Source: Myxococcales bacterium (GTDB lineage Bacteria > Myxococcota > Polyangia > Polyangiales > Polyangiaceae). Taken from it: DNA of 14,804 nucleotides. This document shows, piece after piece, positions 6,690 through 14,477 of the stretch. Position 1 is the first letter of the stretch. Each line of letters begins with the position of its first letter. The position numbers and the translations under genes are program-made. The DNA lies in assembly GCA_020430865.1 (NCBI GenBank), contig JAGQIY010000199.1, positions 1 through 14,804 of the forward strand, in the 5' to 3' direction. The notes under the pieces were generated by a model. That model was not told where the DNA came from. It was given only the letters and a program-made list of their open reading frames with translations, and did not search any database.

Positions 6690-7184
6690 ATGAACTCCTC
6701 GCCTCCCGAGGCCTACGTGCCCTCCGCGTCGCAGCGTCCGCCCGCACTGAGGCGGAATCGCAGACGGCCGGGGCAGTCGACCGCAGAGCTGGCGGCGATC
6801 CGGGACATCTACGCCGAGCTGCGCGGGGGACATCCAGCGGCCGCGCTGGTCAGTGCCCAGAAGCTACTCTCGGAGCACCCCGGGAACTGCTTCGCGCTGC
6901 AGGCAGCTCTGCTGGCGCGCGAGGCGCTCTTCGACAGCTACTGCCAGCGCCTGTCCCCCCTCGACCGCATCGCGGTACTGAACCCCTCGGATTCGCTCTC
7001 GCTTGACCACGAGTCGCTCAGGCTGCTCAGCCAGCTCGACGGAGTCAGGACCATCCGGGATCTGCTCGAGCAAGCGCTGCTCGGCCGCGTCGAGACGGCG
7101 CGCAAGCTCTGGCAGCTGCAGCGCGAGCGTCGCATCCTGCTGGAGTCGCCAGATCAACCAGCCGTCACCGCGCGCTTCTTCTAG
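6690..7184 (+). CDS. Small TPR-like protein with C-terminal helical domain, hypothetical
   Basis: A 164-aa protein with no signal peptide or membrane segment, so probably cytoplasmic. After a basic, disordered N-terminus (ALRRNRRRPGQS) residues about 30-85 form a TPR-like helical hairpin (IYAELRGGHPAAALVSAQKL). The C-terminal part, about 100-152, contains LSLDHESLRLLSQLDGVRTI and a following helical stretch. It resembles a domain I recall at the ends of myxobacterial regulators and TPR proteins (pattern LDHR-x-F-LLS-x-IDG-x-T), with no assigned biochemistry. It is the last gene before the terminator, 43 nt after lipoprotein B. ATG 6690 is chosen because the in-frame sequence upstream overlaps lipoprotein B and is not protein-like; no clear ribosome binding site is visible, so the start is less certain than the frame. 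It could be a cytoplasmic adaptor for the kinase or sigma factor, but that is only positional inference. Confidence 0.72.
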   Translation: MNSSPPEAYVPSASQRPPALRRNRRRPGQSTAELAAIRDIYAELRGGHPAAALVSAQKLLSEHPGNCFALQAALLAREALFDSYCQRLSPLDRIAVLNPSDSLSLDHESLRLLSQLDGVRTIRDLLEQALLGRVETARKLWQLQRERRILLESPDQPAVTARFF

Positions 7185-7200
7185 CATCCAGTCTCCGTCG

Positions 7201-7234
7201 CTCGCCCACACCCTCAGGGGGCGGGCGAGTTTTT
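7201..7234 (+). terminator. Rho-independent terminator of the sigma-kinase operon
   Basis: CTCGCCC (7201-7207) pairs perfectly with GGGCGAG (7223-7229) across a 15-nt loop and is followed at once by TTTTT (7230-7234). It lies 16 nt after the last stop codon of the plus-strand operon. On the minus strand the hairpin has no trailing T-run, so it should act mainly on plus-strand transcription. Confidence 0.85.
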
Positions 7235-7257
7235 CAGCGAACTACGGAGACAGGACA

Positions 7258-8520
7258 CTAGAAGGCCCCAAGGGTCTTTGCGGTGGCACGGCCCGGGAAC
7301 ACGGCGTCCGCCTTCAACCCGAGGTGCTGGGTAGCGACCTCTGACACCACGTCGCGGAAGTCCGTCGTCACCGCCACGTCTCGTCCCTGATGGAGGCTGT
7401 CAGCGCCGAGACCGGGCCAGTGACCCAGAACGCGCTTGCCGCGTACAGGCCCGCCCAGGAGCAGCGCCACGGAGCCATGGCCGTGATCGGTGCCGCCACT
7501 CCCGTTCTGCGCTGCGGTCCTGCCGAACTCGGTCATGACCAGGGTCACGACGCGGGACTGAGCGTCGCCAAGATCCTCCCGGAAAGCAGCCAGCCCACGT
7601 CCCAGCTCGTCGAGTGCTCGAGCCAGCCGGCCCGCGCTGGCGCCGCCCTGATTGGTGTGCGTGTCCCAGCCACCAACTTCGACGAAGCCTAGCCGTAACG
7701 ACGGGACGCCATGGACCAGCCGCGCCAGGTCACGCAGGTTCGAGCCGAGCCCGCCCGGGGGGTACTCCGCGCTGCTGCCGCGTCGGGGCAGCCGCCGCAG
7801 CTCGCGCAGCGCTTCGAGGCCAACTCGACCAGCGTCCGATATGCGCCGCGAGCGGCCCTGGGCCTTGGCATAGAGACGCTCGAAGCCTGCCTCCAGGCGA
7901 AGCCGCGCGCTCTCGGGGGCATCCAGTCCAAACTCATCGATGTTCTCCAGGGAGAGCGCCGGAGCGGTTCCGCGGAGAATCATCGGCATGTTGGACGCGA
8001 GCGCCACCGCCCCCAGGGGGTCGACGAGTCCAAGCGCTCCAGCCATGCGATTCAAGAACCCACTCTGGTAGTGCGGCGACTGCTTCCCGGCTTCCCGTGG
8101 CGTCCCGAGCTCCATGCGATCCTGAGCGTCGAAATGGCTGCGCGTCGGGTCCGGAGAGCCAAAGCCGACGATCGGCGCCAGCTGTCCGGCCTCCCACGCC
8201 GCCCGCAGCGGAGCCAGGCGGGGATGCAGCCCGAAATGCCCGTCCAGATCGATCGCGCGCTTCCCGTCACCGCCCTTGGCCGGTGGCGCGATGGCGATCT
8301 GCTTGCGGAGCCGATAGTACTCCGCATCTCCGTGTGGCACCAAGACGCTCAACCCGTCCGCTGCTCCACGCAGCAGCACCACCACGAACACGGTTTGCTT
8401 CCGGGTTTGGGGGTGAGGTGCTCCGCTCCGCGCTGCGGGTTCCGCCCACGCCGGCTCGAGCCCGAGTCCGAGTCCGACGCTCGCACCGACTGACAATCGA
8501 AGGAATGCTCTGCGATTCAT
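7258..8520 (-). CDS. DUF1501 family protein, Tat-exported
   Basis: A 420-aa minus-strand protein from ATG 8520. It begins MNRRAFLRLSVGASVG, with the twin-arginine motif R3-R4-x-F-L and a likely cleavage after AWA (about residue 26), so it should be exported folded by Tat. DUF1501 (PF07394) hallmarks run through the rest: VVLLRGAADGLSVLVPHGD (48-65), FGSPDPTRSHFDAQDRME (120-137), GGWDTHTNQGG (283-293), TEFGRTAAQNGSGGTDHGHG (330-349) and LLGGPVRGKRV (354-364). The family is distantly related to the alkaline phosphatase/sulfatase fold, and its Asp/His motifs suggest metal binding, but no reaction is established. GGAG lies 9 nt upstream of the ATG; the in-frame codons up to 8598 overlap the previous gene and precede the Tat motif, so they were rejected. 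It follows the DUF1800 gene by 25 nt, the usual arrangement for this pair. Confidence 0.95.
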   Translation of the reverse strand: MNRRAFLRLSVGASVGLGLGLEPAWAEPAARSGAPHPQTRKQTVFVVVLLRGAADGLSVLVPHGDAEYYRLRKQIAIAPPAKGGDGKRAIDLDGHFGLHPRLAPLRAAWEAGQLAPIVGFGSPDPTRSHFDAQDRMELGTPREAGKQSPHYQSGFLNRMAGALGLVDPLGAVALASNMPMILRGTAPALSLENIDEFGLDAPESARLRLEAGFERLYAKAQGRSRRISDAGRVGLEALRELRRLPRRGSSAEYPPGGLGSNLRDLARLVHGVPSLRLGFVEVGGWDTHTNQGGASAGRLARALDELGRGLAAFREDLGDAQSRVVTLVMTEFGRTAAQNGSGGTDHGHGSVALLLGGPVRGKRVLGHWPGLGADSLHQGRDVAVTTDFRDVVSEVATQHLGLKADAVFPGRATAKTLGAF

Positions 8521-8545
8521 GCTGGCGATCTCCAAGCGCCAAGGG

Positions 8546-10123
8546 TCACTGACGCTGAAACTCCGGCCCCCCGACCGCGAACGCAACGGCGTGGGCACGC
8601 AGCTGACGCGGGTTCGGTAACCCCTTCAGCTCCTCCTCCAGCTCGGCCACGCTCTCCGGGCCCAGCGTGCCAGCGAAGAACACGCGGTTCACGTTCGCCG
8701 TCGCCTGGTCTGCGTGCTCCGCGAGGGGCAACACTCGATCGGGCTCGTAGCTGATGCCTCGGACGCGCCCGGCAGCGAACTGAATGCCGAATCGCATACG
8801 CGAGAGCGCCTGTCCCGGGCCCATCCACGCGTCGCCGCGCTCTGGATACCCCGTGGGCGCCGCGTAGAGGAACAACGGCTGTCCGAGGTCCGCGAGCGTT
8901 CGGCCCAGCCCAACTCCTCCGTCGAGGTGACCATCCGCGGCGCGCACGGCGCTGACGACCAGCTCCAGAGGCGACTTGATCTTCGTGCCGCGCACCTCAG
9001 GGGCCCAGAAGCTCGGACCGCTCGCGATGCTGCGGATCACTCGAGCCAGGTCACCTCCTGTTTCCATGTAGGTCCGTGAGGCGCTGTTCACACAGGCCTC
9101 GGGCGGGTCGTCGCTCACGAAGCGCGCGCACAGCTTCCGCGCCAGGTGACGCGCGGTGGCTGGTTGCCGCGCGAGGAGCCGGATCAGGCGCTCGCCTTCT
9201 GCCTCGTCGCCGCCCGCGGGAAATTCCTGACCAAGGACCGTCTTGGCGCCGGTGTCATGCTGGCGCTGCCGGAACTTGAACTCGAGGGCGCCCTCGCCGG
9301 GGCGCGACACGCTCCACCCGGTGAGCACCCTGGCTACTTCGATGACATCCTGCTGCGTATAGCCACCGTCCACACCCAGCGTGTGGAGCTCGAGCAATTC
9401 GCGGGCGTAGTTCTCATTCAGGCCCTTCTTTCGCTTCGCCGCTGGAGTGCCCGGGCGGGCGGGCTTGAAGCTCTTGGCGTTGTCCAGATAGATGAGCATC
9501 GCGGGATGCTTGGCCGTCGCCAGCAGCAGGTCCTCGAACTTCCCCAGGGCGTGGGGCCGCAGGGTGTGTTCTACGTAGTCCGCGGTGAGGAAGCGCACCG
9601 GTCCTTTCCGCGCGTAAATATTGAAATGGCTGGACCAGAAGTCCGTCATCACCTCTCGAAGCTGTCGCTTGCTCTCCACGAAGCGCCCCAGCTCGAGAAG
9701 CTGGGCGCGGGCCGCGAGGTCTCGGAAGTCTCGTCTGGAGAGCTCCGGTACGTCCATGTCGGGGTTGGGAGTGCCCCTCTTGCGCAGCGCCCGGAACGCC
9801 CTCAGCTGTTGGTCCGGGGAGAGACTGCTGGTGTACGGCTCCAGGCGCTGGTCCGCCTCGCTGTCGGGGATACCGTCTGGATCCAGCTGCTGGTCGAGCC
9901 AGGCGCCGAGCCCCTGCTCGCGCAGCGCTTCCACCTCTCCTGGACGCGGCCCGAAGGCGAAGCGAGAGAGCAGGTGACGAGCGCGAGCCGCGTCGAGGCC
10001 CGAGATCGCTCCGGCCACGGGCTCCGGTGGCACCTGCCGGCTGGCGGGCGCCTGCGCCGGACTGCCACAACCGACAGCGAGCGCTGCGGCCAACAACCAT
10101 GGGCTCCGTCGCGCGTTCGACAT
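8546..10123 (-). CDS. DUF1800 family lipoprotein
   Basis: A 525-aa minus-strand protein from ATG 10123. It starts MSNARRSPWLLAAALAVGC, a lipoprotein-type signal with Cys19. Typical DUF1800 (PF08811) blocks follow in order: ARHLLSRFAFGPRPGEVEAL (47-66), REVMTDFWSSHFNIYARKG (156-174), LNENYARELLELHTLGVDG (235-253), YTQQDVIEVARVLTGW (255-270), TARHLARKLCARFVSD (323-338) and APTGYP (422-427). Length is usual for the family. The function is undetermined; members are exported and nearly always sit beside DUF1501 genes, which suggests that the two products work together. Here DUF1800 is upstream of DUF1501, as usual. Sequence before the start is only weakly Shine-Dalgarno-like (GGGC). The preceding gene ends 49 nt upstream. 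Confidence 0.95.
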   Translation of the reverse strand: MSNARRSPWLLAAALAVGCGSPAQAPASRQVPPEPVAGAISGLDAARARHLLSRFAFGPRPGEVEALREQGLGAWLDQQLDPDGIPDSEADQRLEPYTSSLSPDQQLRAFRALRKRGTPNPDMDVPELSRRDFRDLAARAQLLELGRFVESKRQLREVMTDFWSSHFNIYARKGPVRFLTADYVEHTLRPHALGKFEDLLLATAKHPAMLIYLDNAKSFKPARPGTPAAKRKKGLNENYARELLELHTLGVDGGYTQQDVIEVARVLTGWSVSRPGEGALEFKFRQRQHDTGAKTVLGQEFPAGGDEAEGERLIRLLARQPATARHLARKLCARFVSDDPPEACVNSASRTYMETGGDLARVIRSIASGPSFWAPEVRGTKIKSPLELVVSAVRAADGHLDGGVGLGRTLADLGQPLFLYAAPTGYPERGDAWMGPGQALSRMRFGIQFAAGRVRGISYEPDRVLPLAEHADQATANVNRVFFAGTLGPESVAELEEELKGLPNPRQLRAHAVAFAVGGPEFQRQ

Positions 10124-10172
10124 GGGCAGCCCATGCCCGCGCCTGGCCAGGCGTTAAGCGTGGCGCGCCCGC

Positions 10173-11597
10173 TCAGAAGCTGCTGGGCGCGGCGCTGGGC
10201 GCGGGAGGCACCTCGAGATCGTCTTCCTCCGAAGCGCCCGCTCCTTGGCCGGCGCTGCCGAAGCGGGGCGCGCAGCGCACGACGCTGAGTTCACAGGCGA
10301 GCCCCTGGGGTCTTCCCAGGAGGATCTCGTCGTCCCGCGCCGCGAGTAGCTCTGCGGGGCCAACCAGCGGATCATTGTCCAGATCCTCCACGGGCTTGAA
10401 GTCGGGCGCCAAGGCGAGAAAGCTGGTGCGATCCGAGGCGGTCCCCAGCCCGAGCCACGCCACCTGCTTGGTCGGGGGCGCCACCTCGAGCAAGTTCGGG
10501 ACGCCCGCTCCGACGCGCTCGTCCTCGATCTTCAGATCCGTCTTGCTGCCCGAGGCGTCGACTCGCGCCAGCAGCACCGCCCGCCGCTCCACGCCTGGGC
10601 TCGTGGCGTCGTCTCGCCACGCGAGCCAGGCTGACCCGTCGGGCGCCCCCATCAAGTCGAAGACCAGCACGTGACCATCCTCGGCGCTGACCTTGAGCGG
10701 TTCACCCACCCTCACCCCGTTCTCGTCCAGCTTCACCAGCTCGAGCCAGCGTGTGCCGAGTTCCACCAGGCTCTCGAGATCGATGTTCTTCTCGCTGGGC
10801 TTGGGCTTGCTCTCGGTCTCGAGCTTCGAGTGCGCGATCCACGCCAACCAGAAGCCACCAGGACGCTCGGCCAGCTTCGGCGCCTCGACGTCTTGACCCT
10901 TGAGCGAGACGACGCGTGCTGGTGTCACCTTGGACGGGTCGTCGAGCCCGAAGGTCAACGTCCAGACGCTGCTGTGCCCGTCAGCTTTCTTGTAGTCATC
11001 GTAGGCAAGTACCCCTCGCTCCTCGCCGAGCGCCATGTCGAACGCCTCGGAGGCGTCACCGCCGATCTGAGGCAGCGCACCCCACGTGACCTGAGGCTCA
11101 CCCGTGGGCTTCGAGATGGAAGCCAACCGCACGATCGCCGACGAGGCATCGTGATCTGCCACCCCCACGAAGACGTGATTTTTCCCCACGGTAATTAAGG
11201 GAGGTTCCACGTCACCGTGTACGCGCCCCAGCTCGACGATCCGACCACCAGAGGCATCCGCGTTGAGAGAGGCGAGCATGGCCTGGGACTGTCCTGCGAC
11301 GGAGCGCAGCGCGGTCACGAGGAACCCCTTCTCGAACGCATGAGCGCGCCCCAGCTCGACTGCGAACGGCAGATCCAGCGCTTGGTCCTCGTCCCCTTGC
11401 TTGGCGGGCGACGGTTTGCCAATCACGAAGCTGGCGCCCCGGCTGACCTCGGTGCAGCGCGGGGCCAGAGCCGTTGGAGCGACGCTCGCGCTCGCGCTCC
11501 CCGTCACCGCCGACGGCGGCTGCGGCCTGTCCTTGCAGCTCGCGGCGACGAGTGGCGCGAGCAGGACAGCCCCACTCGCGAGGCGCCAGCGACGCAT
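10173..11597 (-). CDS. Exported lipoprotein of unknown function, possible beta-propeller
   Basis: A 474-aa minus-strand protein starting at ATG 11597, with GGAG (plus-strand 11604-11607) 6 nt upstream. The signal peptide MRRWRLASGAVLLAPLVAASC gives a lipidated Cys21, followed by a Pro/Ser/Ala linker. The body (about 50-445) is made of beta-strand-like segments with recurring blocks such as GGFWLAWIAHS, GSAWLAWRDDA, VAWLGLGTAS and AMLASLNADASGG. This spacing of Trp-containing strands suggests a beta-propeller, but I recognise no named family. The C-terminus is acidic and Pro/Ala/Ser-rich (GASEEDDLEVPPAP) and probably disordered. It heads the minus-strand operon with DUF1800 and DUF1501, so it may be a third component exported with them. 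The 25 extra in-frame codons up to 11672 precede the signal peptide and were rejected. Confidence 0.8.
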   Translation of the reverse strand: MRRWRLASGAVLLAPLVAASCKDRPQPPSAVTGSASASVAPTALAPRCTEVSRGASFVIGKPSPAKQGDEDQALDLPFAVELGRAHAFEKGFLVTALRSVAGQSQAMLASLNADASGGRIVELGRVHGDVEPPLITVGKNHVFVGVADHDASSAIVRLASISKPTGEPQVTWGALPQIGGDASEAFDMALGEERGVLAYDDYKKADGHSSVWTLTFGLDDPSKVTPARVVSLKGQDVEAPKLAERPGGFWLAWIAHSKLETESKPKPSEKNIDLESLVELGTRWLELVKLDENGVRVGEPLKVSAEDGHVLVFDLMGAPDGSAWLAWRDDATSPGVERRAVLLARVDASGSKTDLKIEDERVGAGVPNLLEVAPPTKQVAWLGLGTASDRTSFLALAPDFKPVEDLDNDPLVGPAELLAARDDEILLGRPQGLACELSVVRCAPRFGSAGQGAGASEEDDLEVPPAPSAAPSSF

Positions 11598-11733
11598 CGG
11601 ACGCTCCGTCAGCAGGTCGAGACCCGCCGCGGGCTGCAGATTCGAGCAATTGAAGGGGCGACGCACGGACACAACAACTCAAGCACGGCGCCTCGGGTCG
11701 AGCCATGGGGCCTTTTGGTCGAGGCAAAACACT

Positions 11734-11759
11734 GGAACCGTCGGAGCTTCGAGTACTAT
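11734..11759 (+). promoter_or_regulatory. Weak candidate promoter upstream of plsB
   Basis: The 11598-11828 intergenic stretch lies between divergent genes and must hold promoters in both directions. The clearest AT-rich element on the plus strand is TACTAT (11754-11759), a fair -10 match, with only a poor -35 match around CTGGAA/GGAAC (11732-11738). The remainder of the region has no visible hairpin, repeat or known operator. Confidence 0.25.
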
Positions 11760-11828
11760 TCCCAGGGTGTCCGTGCCAAGCGAAAGCGCTGGGCTCCGAG
11801 CCCGCCACGACTCAGACAAGCGGAGAAT

Positions 11829-14477
11829 ATGTCGAAGGGCCAGCTGACCCGTACCTACGAGCCGAACCCGCTGCTGCGCGCGGTATACTCCAAGTTCTTC
11901 GACGCAATTCAGGTCGACGAGGACTGGGTGCGCAAGGTCCGGGAGAACGCCGCTCGAGGAACGCTGATCTACGTCCAGCGCAACCTGAACCCCATCGACT
12001 TCTTCGCGCTGGACCACCTGACGAAGCGCTACGGCTTACCCCAGGTGCGGTTCACCAACGATCTCGGTCTCGGGGTGCTCAACCCAATGGGCAAGGGCTG
12101 GTTCAATGCCCTGTTTCCACCGAGCGACGTCACGCCGGCAGACGAGCTCAGGGACGCACTCGAGAACGGTGGCTCCGCCAACCTGTTCTTGAAGCGGCCC
12201 CCGGGTGTGCTGGACGTGGTCGCTGGCGCGAGCGGCGGGCGCGGCCTCAAGGAAGGCGACGAGCTGATCGCCATGCTGATCCAGCTGCAGAAGGCCTGGG
12301 ACCGTCCGATCTTGCTCATCCCTCAGGTGTTCGTCTGGAGCAAGAGCCCCGACACCCGCGGCATGCGGCCGATCGACTTGTTGCTCGGCCCCCGGGAGTG
12401 GCCGAGCCCCGTACGCACCGTGGGCCAGTTCCTCTACAACTACCGCCACGTCGCGCTTCGCGCCGGTGAGCCCCTGGACCTCCAGCAATTCCTCCAGGAA
12501 ACGGGCGAAGTCAGCGAAGACGTGTGCATCCGTCGGGTGACCTACGCGATGCTGCGCCGGGTGGAGCGCGAGCGACGCAGCGTCGTTGGACCGGCGGAGA
12601 AACCGCCGGATCGGGTGCGGCTGGAGATCGCTCGCAGCCCGAAGCTGCAGCACATGATCGCGGACCTCGCCGGGGAACGACCTCAGGAACGCGCAGTGCT
12701 CACCGGACAGGCGCTCTCGATGCTGAGAGAGCTCCAGGCGACACCCGAAGCCACGGCGATCAAGGCCATGGAGGTGGCGCTGGATCGCGTGTTCCGCCGC
12801 ATCTATGCGGGCATCGAGTACGACCGCAAGGAGGTCGAGCGCATCCGCGAGCTGGCGAAGGAGGGCACGCTCATCCTGCTGCCCAGCCACAAGAGCCACA
12901 TCGACTACTTGATCTTGAGCTACGTCTTCAACGAGGAGAACCTGCAGCTGCCGCTGATCGCTGCGGGAGACAACCTGGGCTTCTTCCCTCTCGGTCCCCT
13001 GCTGCGCCGCGGGGGCGCGTTCTTCATCCGCCGCTCGTTCAAGGGTGATCGCCTGTACTCGACCGTGGTCGATGCGTACATTCGACGCCTGATCAAGGAT
13101 GGCTTCCCCATCGAGGTCTTCCTGGAAGGAGGACGCAGCCGCAACGGCAAGCTGCTCCCGCCCAAGCTCGGGCTGCTGAACATGATCGTGGAGGCGGCGC
13201 TGAGTGTCCAGAATCGGCCGACCTACTTCATACCGGTCAGCATCGGCTACGAGCGGGTGGTGGAAGCAAAGAGCTACGAGCGAGAGCTGCAAGGCGGAGA
13301 GAAGAAGCGGGAAGACGCCAGCGGGTTGCTACGCTCCACCGAGGTGCTGCGGCACCGGTACGGGCGCATCAACCTGGAGTTCGGCGAAGCGCTCAGCTTG
13401 GCTCTGATCCGCGAGGAATTGGGACTCTCGTCGTCGAGTGGACTGAGCCCGGCCGAGCGCCGCGCCATCGTGCGGCGCCTGGGAAACCGCGTGATGGACG
13501 AGATCAACTGGGTCACCGCGGTCACCCCTGGCGCCCTCACCGCGCTGTCCCTGCTGAGCCACGATCGCCGCGGGCTCCCTCACGGGGAGCTGGTCGAGCG
13601 GTGCCGCCGGTTCTTGACGGTGCTGCGCGAGATCGGCGCTCGCGTCACGCCAGCCACGGCGACCAACACTGGCTCGTTGCGACCGGACTCGATCCGCGAA
13701 GCGGCGAAGATGTTCGTCGAGGCCGAGCTGATCGAGGCCCACGTCCCGAGCGATCCCGACGCACCAGCCAAGGACCGGCGGCGGCGCCCGCGTCCAGGAT
13801 CGCTCAACGAGCCCATCTACACCGTCCCTGATGCCAAGCGCATCACCCTGGACACCTCGAAGAACATGATCCTCCACTTCTTCGTCGAGCGCGGGCTGAT
13901 AGCGCTCGCCATGCGCCCCGAAGACGGCAAGCCAGCCAGTCGACACGTGGTACGTGACCGTGTCCAGCGCCTCTCGCGGCTGTTCAAGTTCGAGTTCCGA
14001 TTCCACGCGGATAAGACCTTCGACGACATCTTCGACGAGACGTTGGCGGCGATGCTGGAGGCGGGAGAGGTCTCTCTCGTGAGCCGGGATCAGCTGGAGC
14101 CGGGTCCTGGTCGACTGGACTGGACGGGACAGGAGTGGCTCGCCAACTACGCGCGAGCGTTTCGCAATTTCTTGGAAGGGTATCGCATCGCGGCCCGCGG
14201 CATCCTGCCTCTGGTCAAGGGGCCACTCAGCGAGAAGGATCTCGTGAAGAAGGCTCTCGCCGTCGGCAATCGCATGTTCTTGGCAGGGGAGATCGACCGC
14301 AAGGAGGCCGTGAGCAAGCCATTGATGCACAACGCCTACCAGGCCCTGATCGACCAGGGCTACCTCAGAAAGACCGGAGACAAGCTCGAGCTGATGGAGT
14401 CCTTCCGCACCCAGGCCGCGGTGCGCGCGATCGAAGGTCGCATCGCCGGCTACCTCGAGGGAGGCTTCGAGGAATGA
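11829..14477 (+). CDS. plsB: Glycerol-3-phosphate 1-O-acyltransferase PlsB
   Basis: An 882-aa protein (E. coli PlsB is 807 aa) that transfers an acyl chain to sn-1 of glycerol 3-phosphate, the first step of phospholipid synthesis at the inner membrane. All acyltransferase blocks are present: LPSHKSHIDYLILSY with the HX4D pair H354/D359; GAFFIRRSFKGDRLYSTVV (396-414); EVFLEGGRSRNGKLLPPK (429-446) with the phosphate-binding EGGRSR; and YFIPVSIGYERV (466-477), followed by KSYERELQGGEKKRE. E. coli PlsB has close equivalents of each. The N-terminal 170 residues resemble a degenerate copy of the same fold. ATG 11829 is chosen because GCGGAG lies just upstream (3-nt gap from GGAG) and the frame before it is not protein-like. 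The next gene overlaps by ATGA, so the two are co-translated. Confidence 0.95.
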   Translation: MSKGQLTRTYEPNPLLRAVYSKFFDAIQVDEDWVRKVRENAARGTLIYVQRNLNPIDFFALDHLTKRYGLPQVRFTNDLGLGVLNPMGKGWFNALFPPSDVTPADELRDALENGGSANLFLKRPPGVLDVVAGASGGRGLKEGDELIAMLIQLQKAWDRPILLIPQVFVWSKSPDTRGMRPIDLLLGPREWPSPVRTVGQFLYNYRHVALRAGEPLDLQQFLQETGEVSEDVCIRRVTYAMLRRVERERRSVVGPAEKPPDRVRLEIARSPKLQHMIADLAGERPQERAVLTGQALSMLRELQATPEATAIKAMEVALDRVFRRIYAGIEYDRKEVERIRELAKEGTLILLPSHKSHIDYLILSYVFNEENLQLPLIAAGDNLGFFPLGPLLRRGGAFFIRRSFKGDRLYSTVVDAYIRRLIKDGFPIEVFLEGGRSRNGKLLPPKLGLLNMIVEAALSVQNRPTYFIPVSIGYERVVEAKSYERELQGGEKKREDASGLLRSTEVLRHRYGRINLEFGEALSLALIREELGLSSSSGLSPAERRAIVRRLGNRVMDEINWVTAVTPGALTALSLLSHDRRGLPHGELVERCRRFLTVLREIGARVTPATATNTGSLRPDSIREAAKMFVEAELIEAHVPSDPDAPAKDRRRRPRPGSLNEPIYTVPDAKRITLDTSKNMILHFFVERGLIALAMRPEDGKPASRHVVRDRVQRLSRLFKFEFRFHADKTFDDIFDETLAAMLEAGEVSLVSRDQLEPGPGRLDWTGQEWLANYARAFRNFLEGYRIAARGILPLVKGPLSEKDLVKKALAVGNRMFLAGEIDRKEAVSKPLMHNAYQALIDQGYLRKTGDKLELMESFRTQAAVRAIEGRIAGYLEGGFEE

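Noticed and set aside
7614..10288. Plus-strand frames of 312 and 380 aa opposite DUF1501 and DUF1800
   Set aside because: The minus strand encodes the full DUF motifs; the plus frames are low-complexity Arg/Ala-rich sequence.
11217..11828. 204-codon upstream extension of PlsB
   Set aside because: It overlaps the divergent lipoprotein gene and intergenic DNA; the translated segment is not protein-like, and ATG 11829 has an adjacent Shine-Dalgarno sequence.
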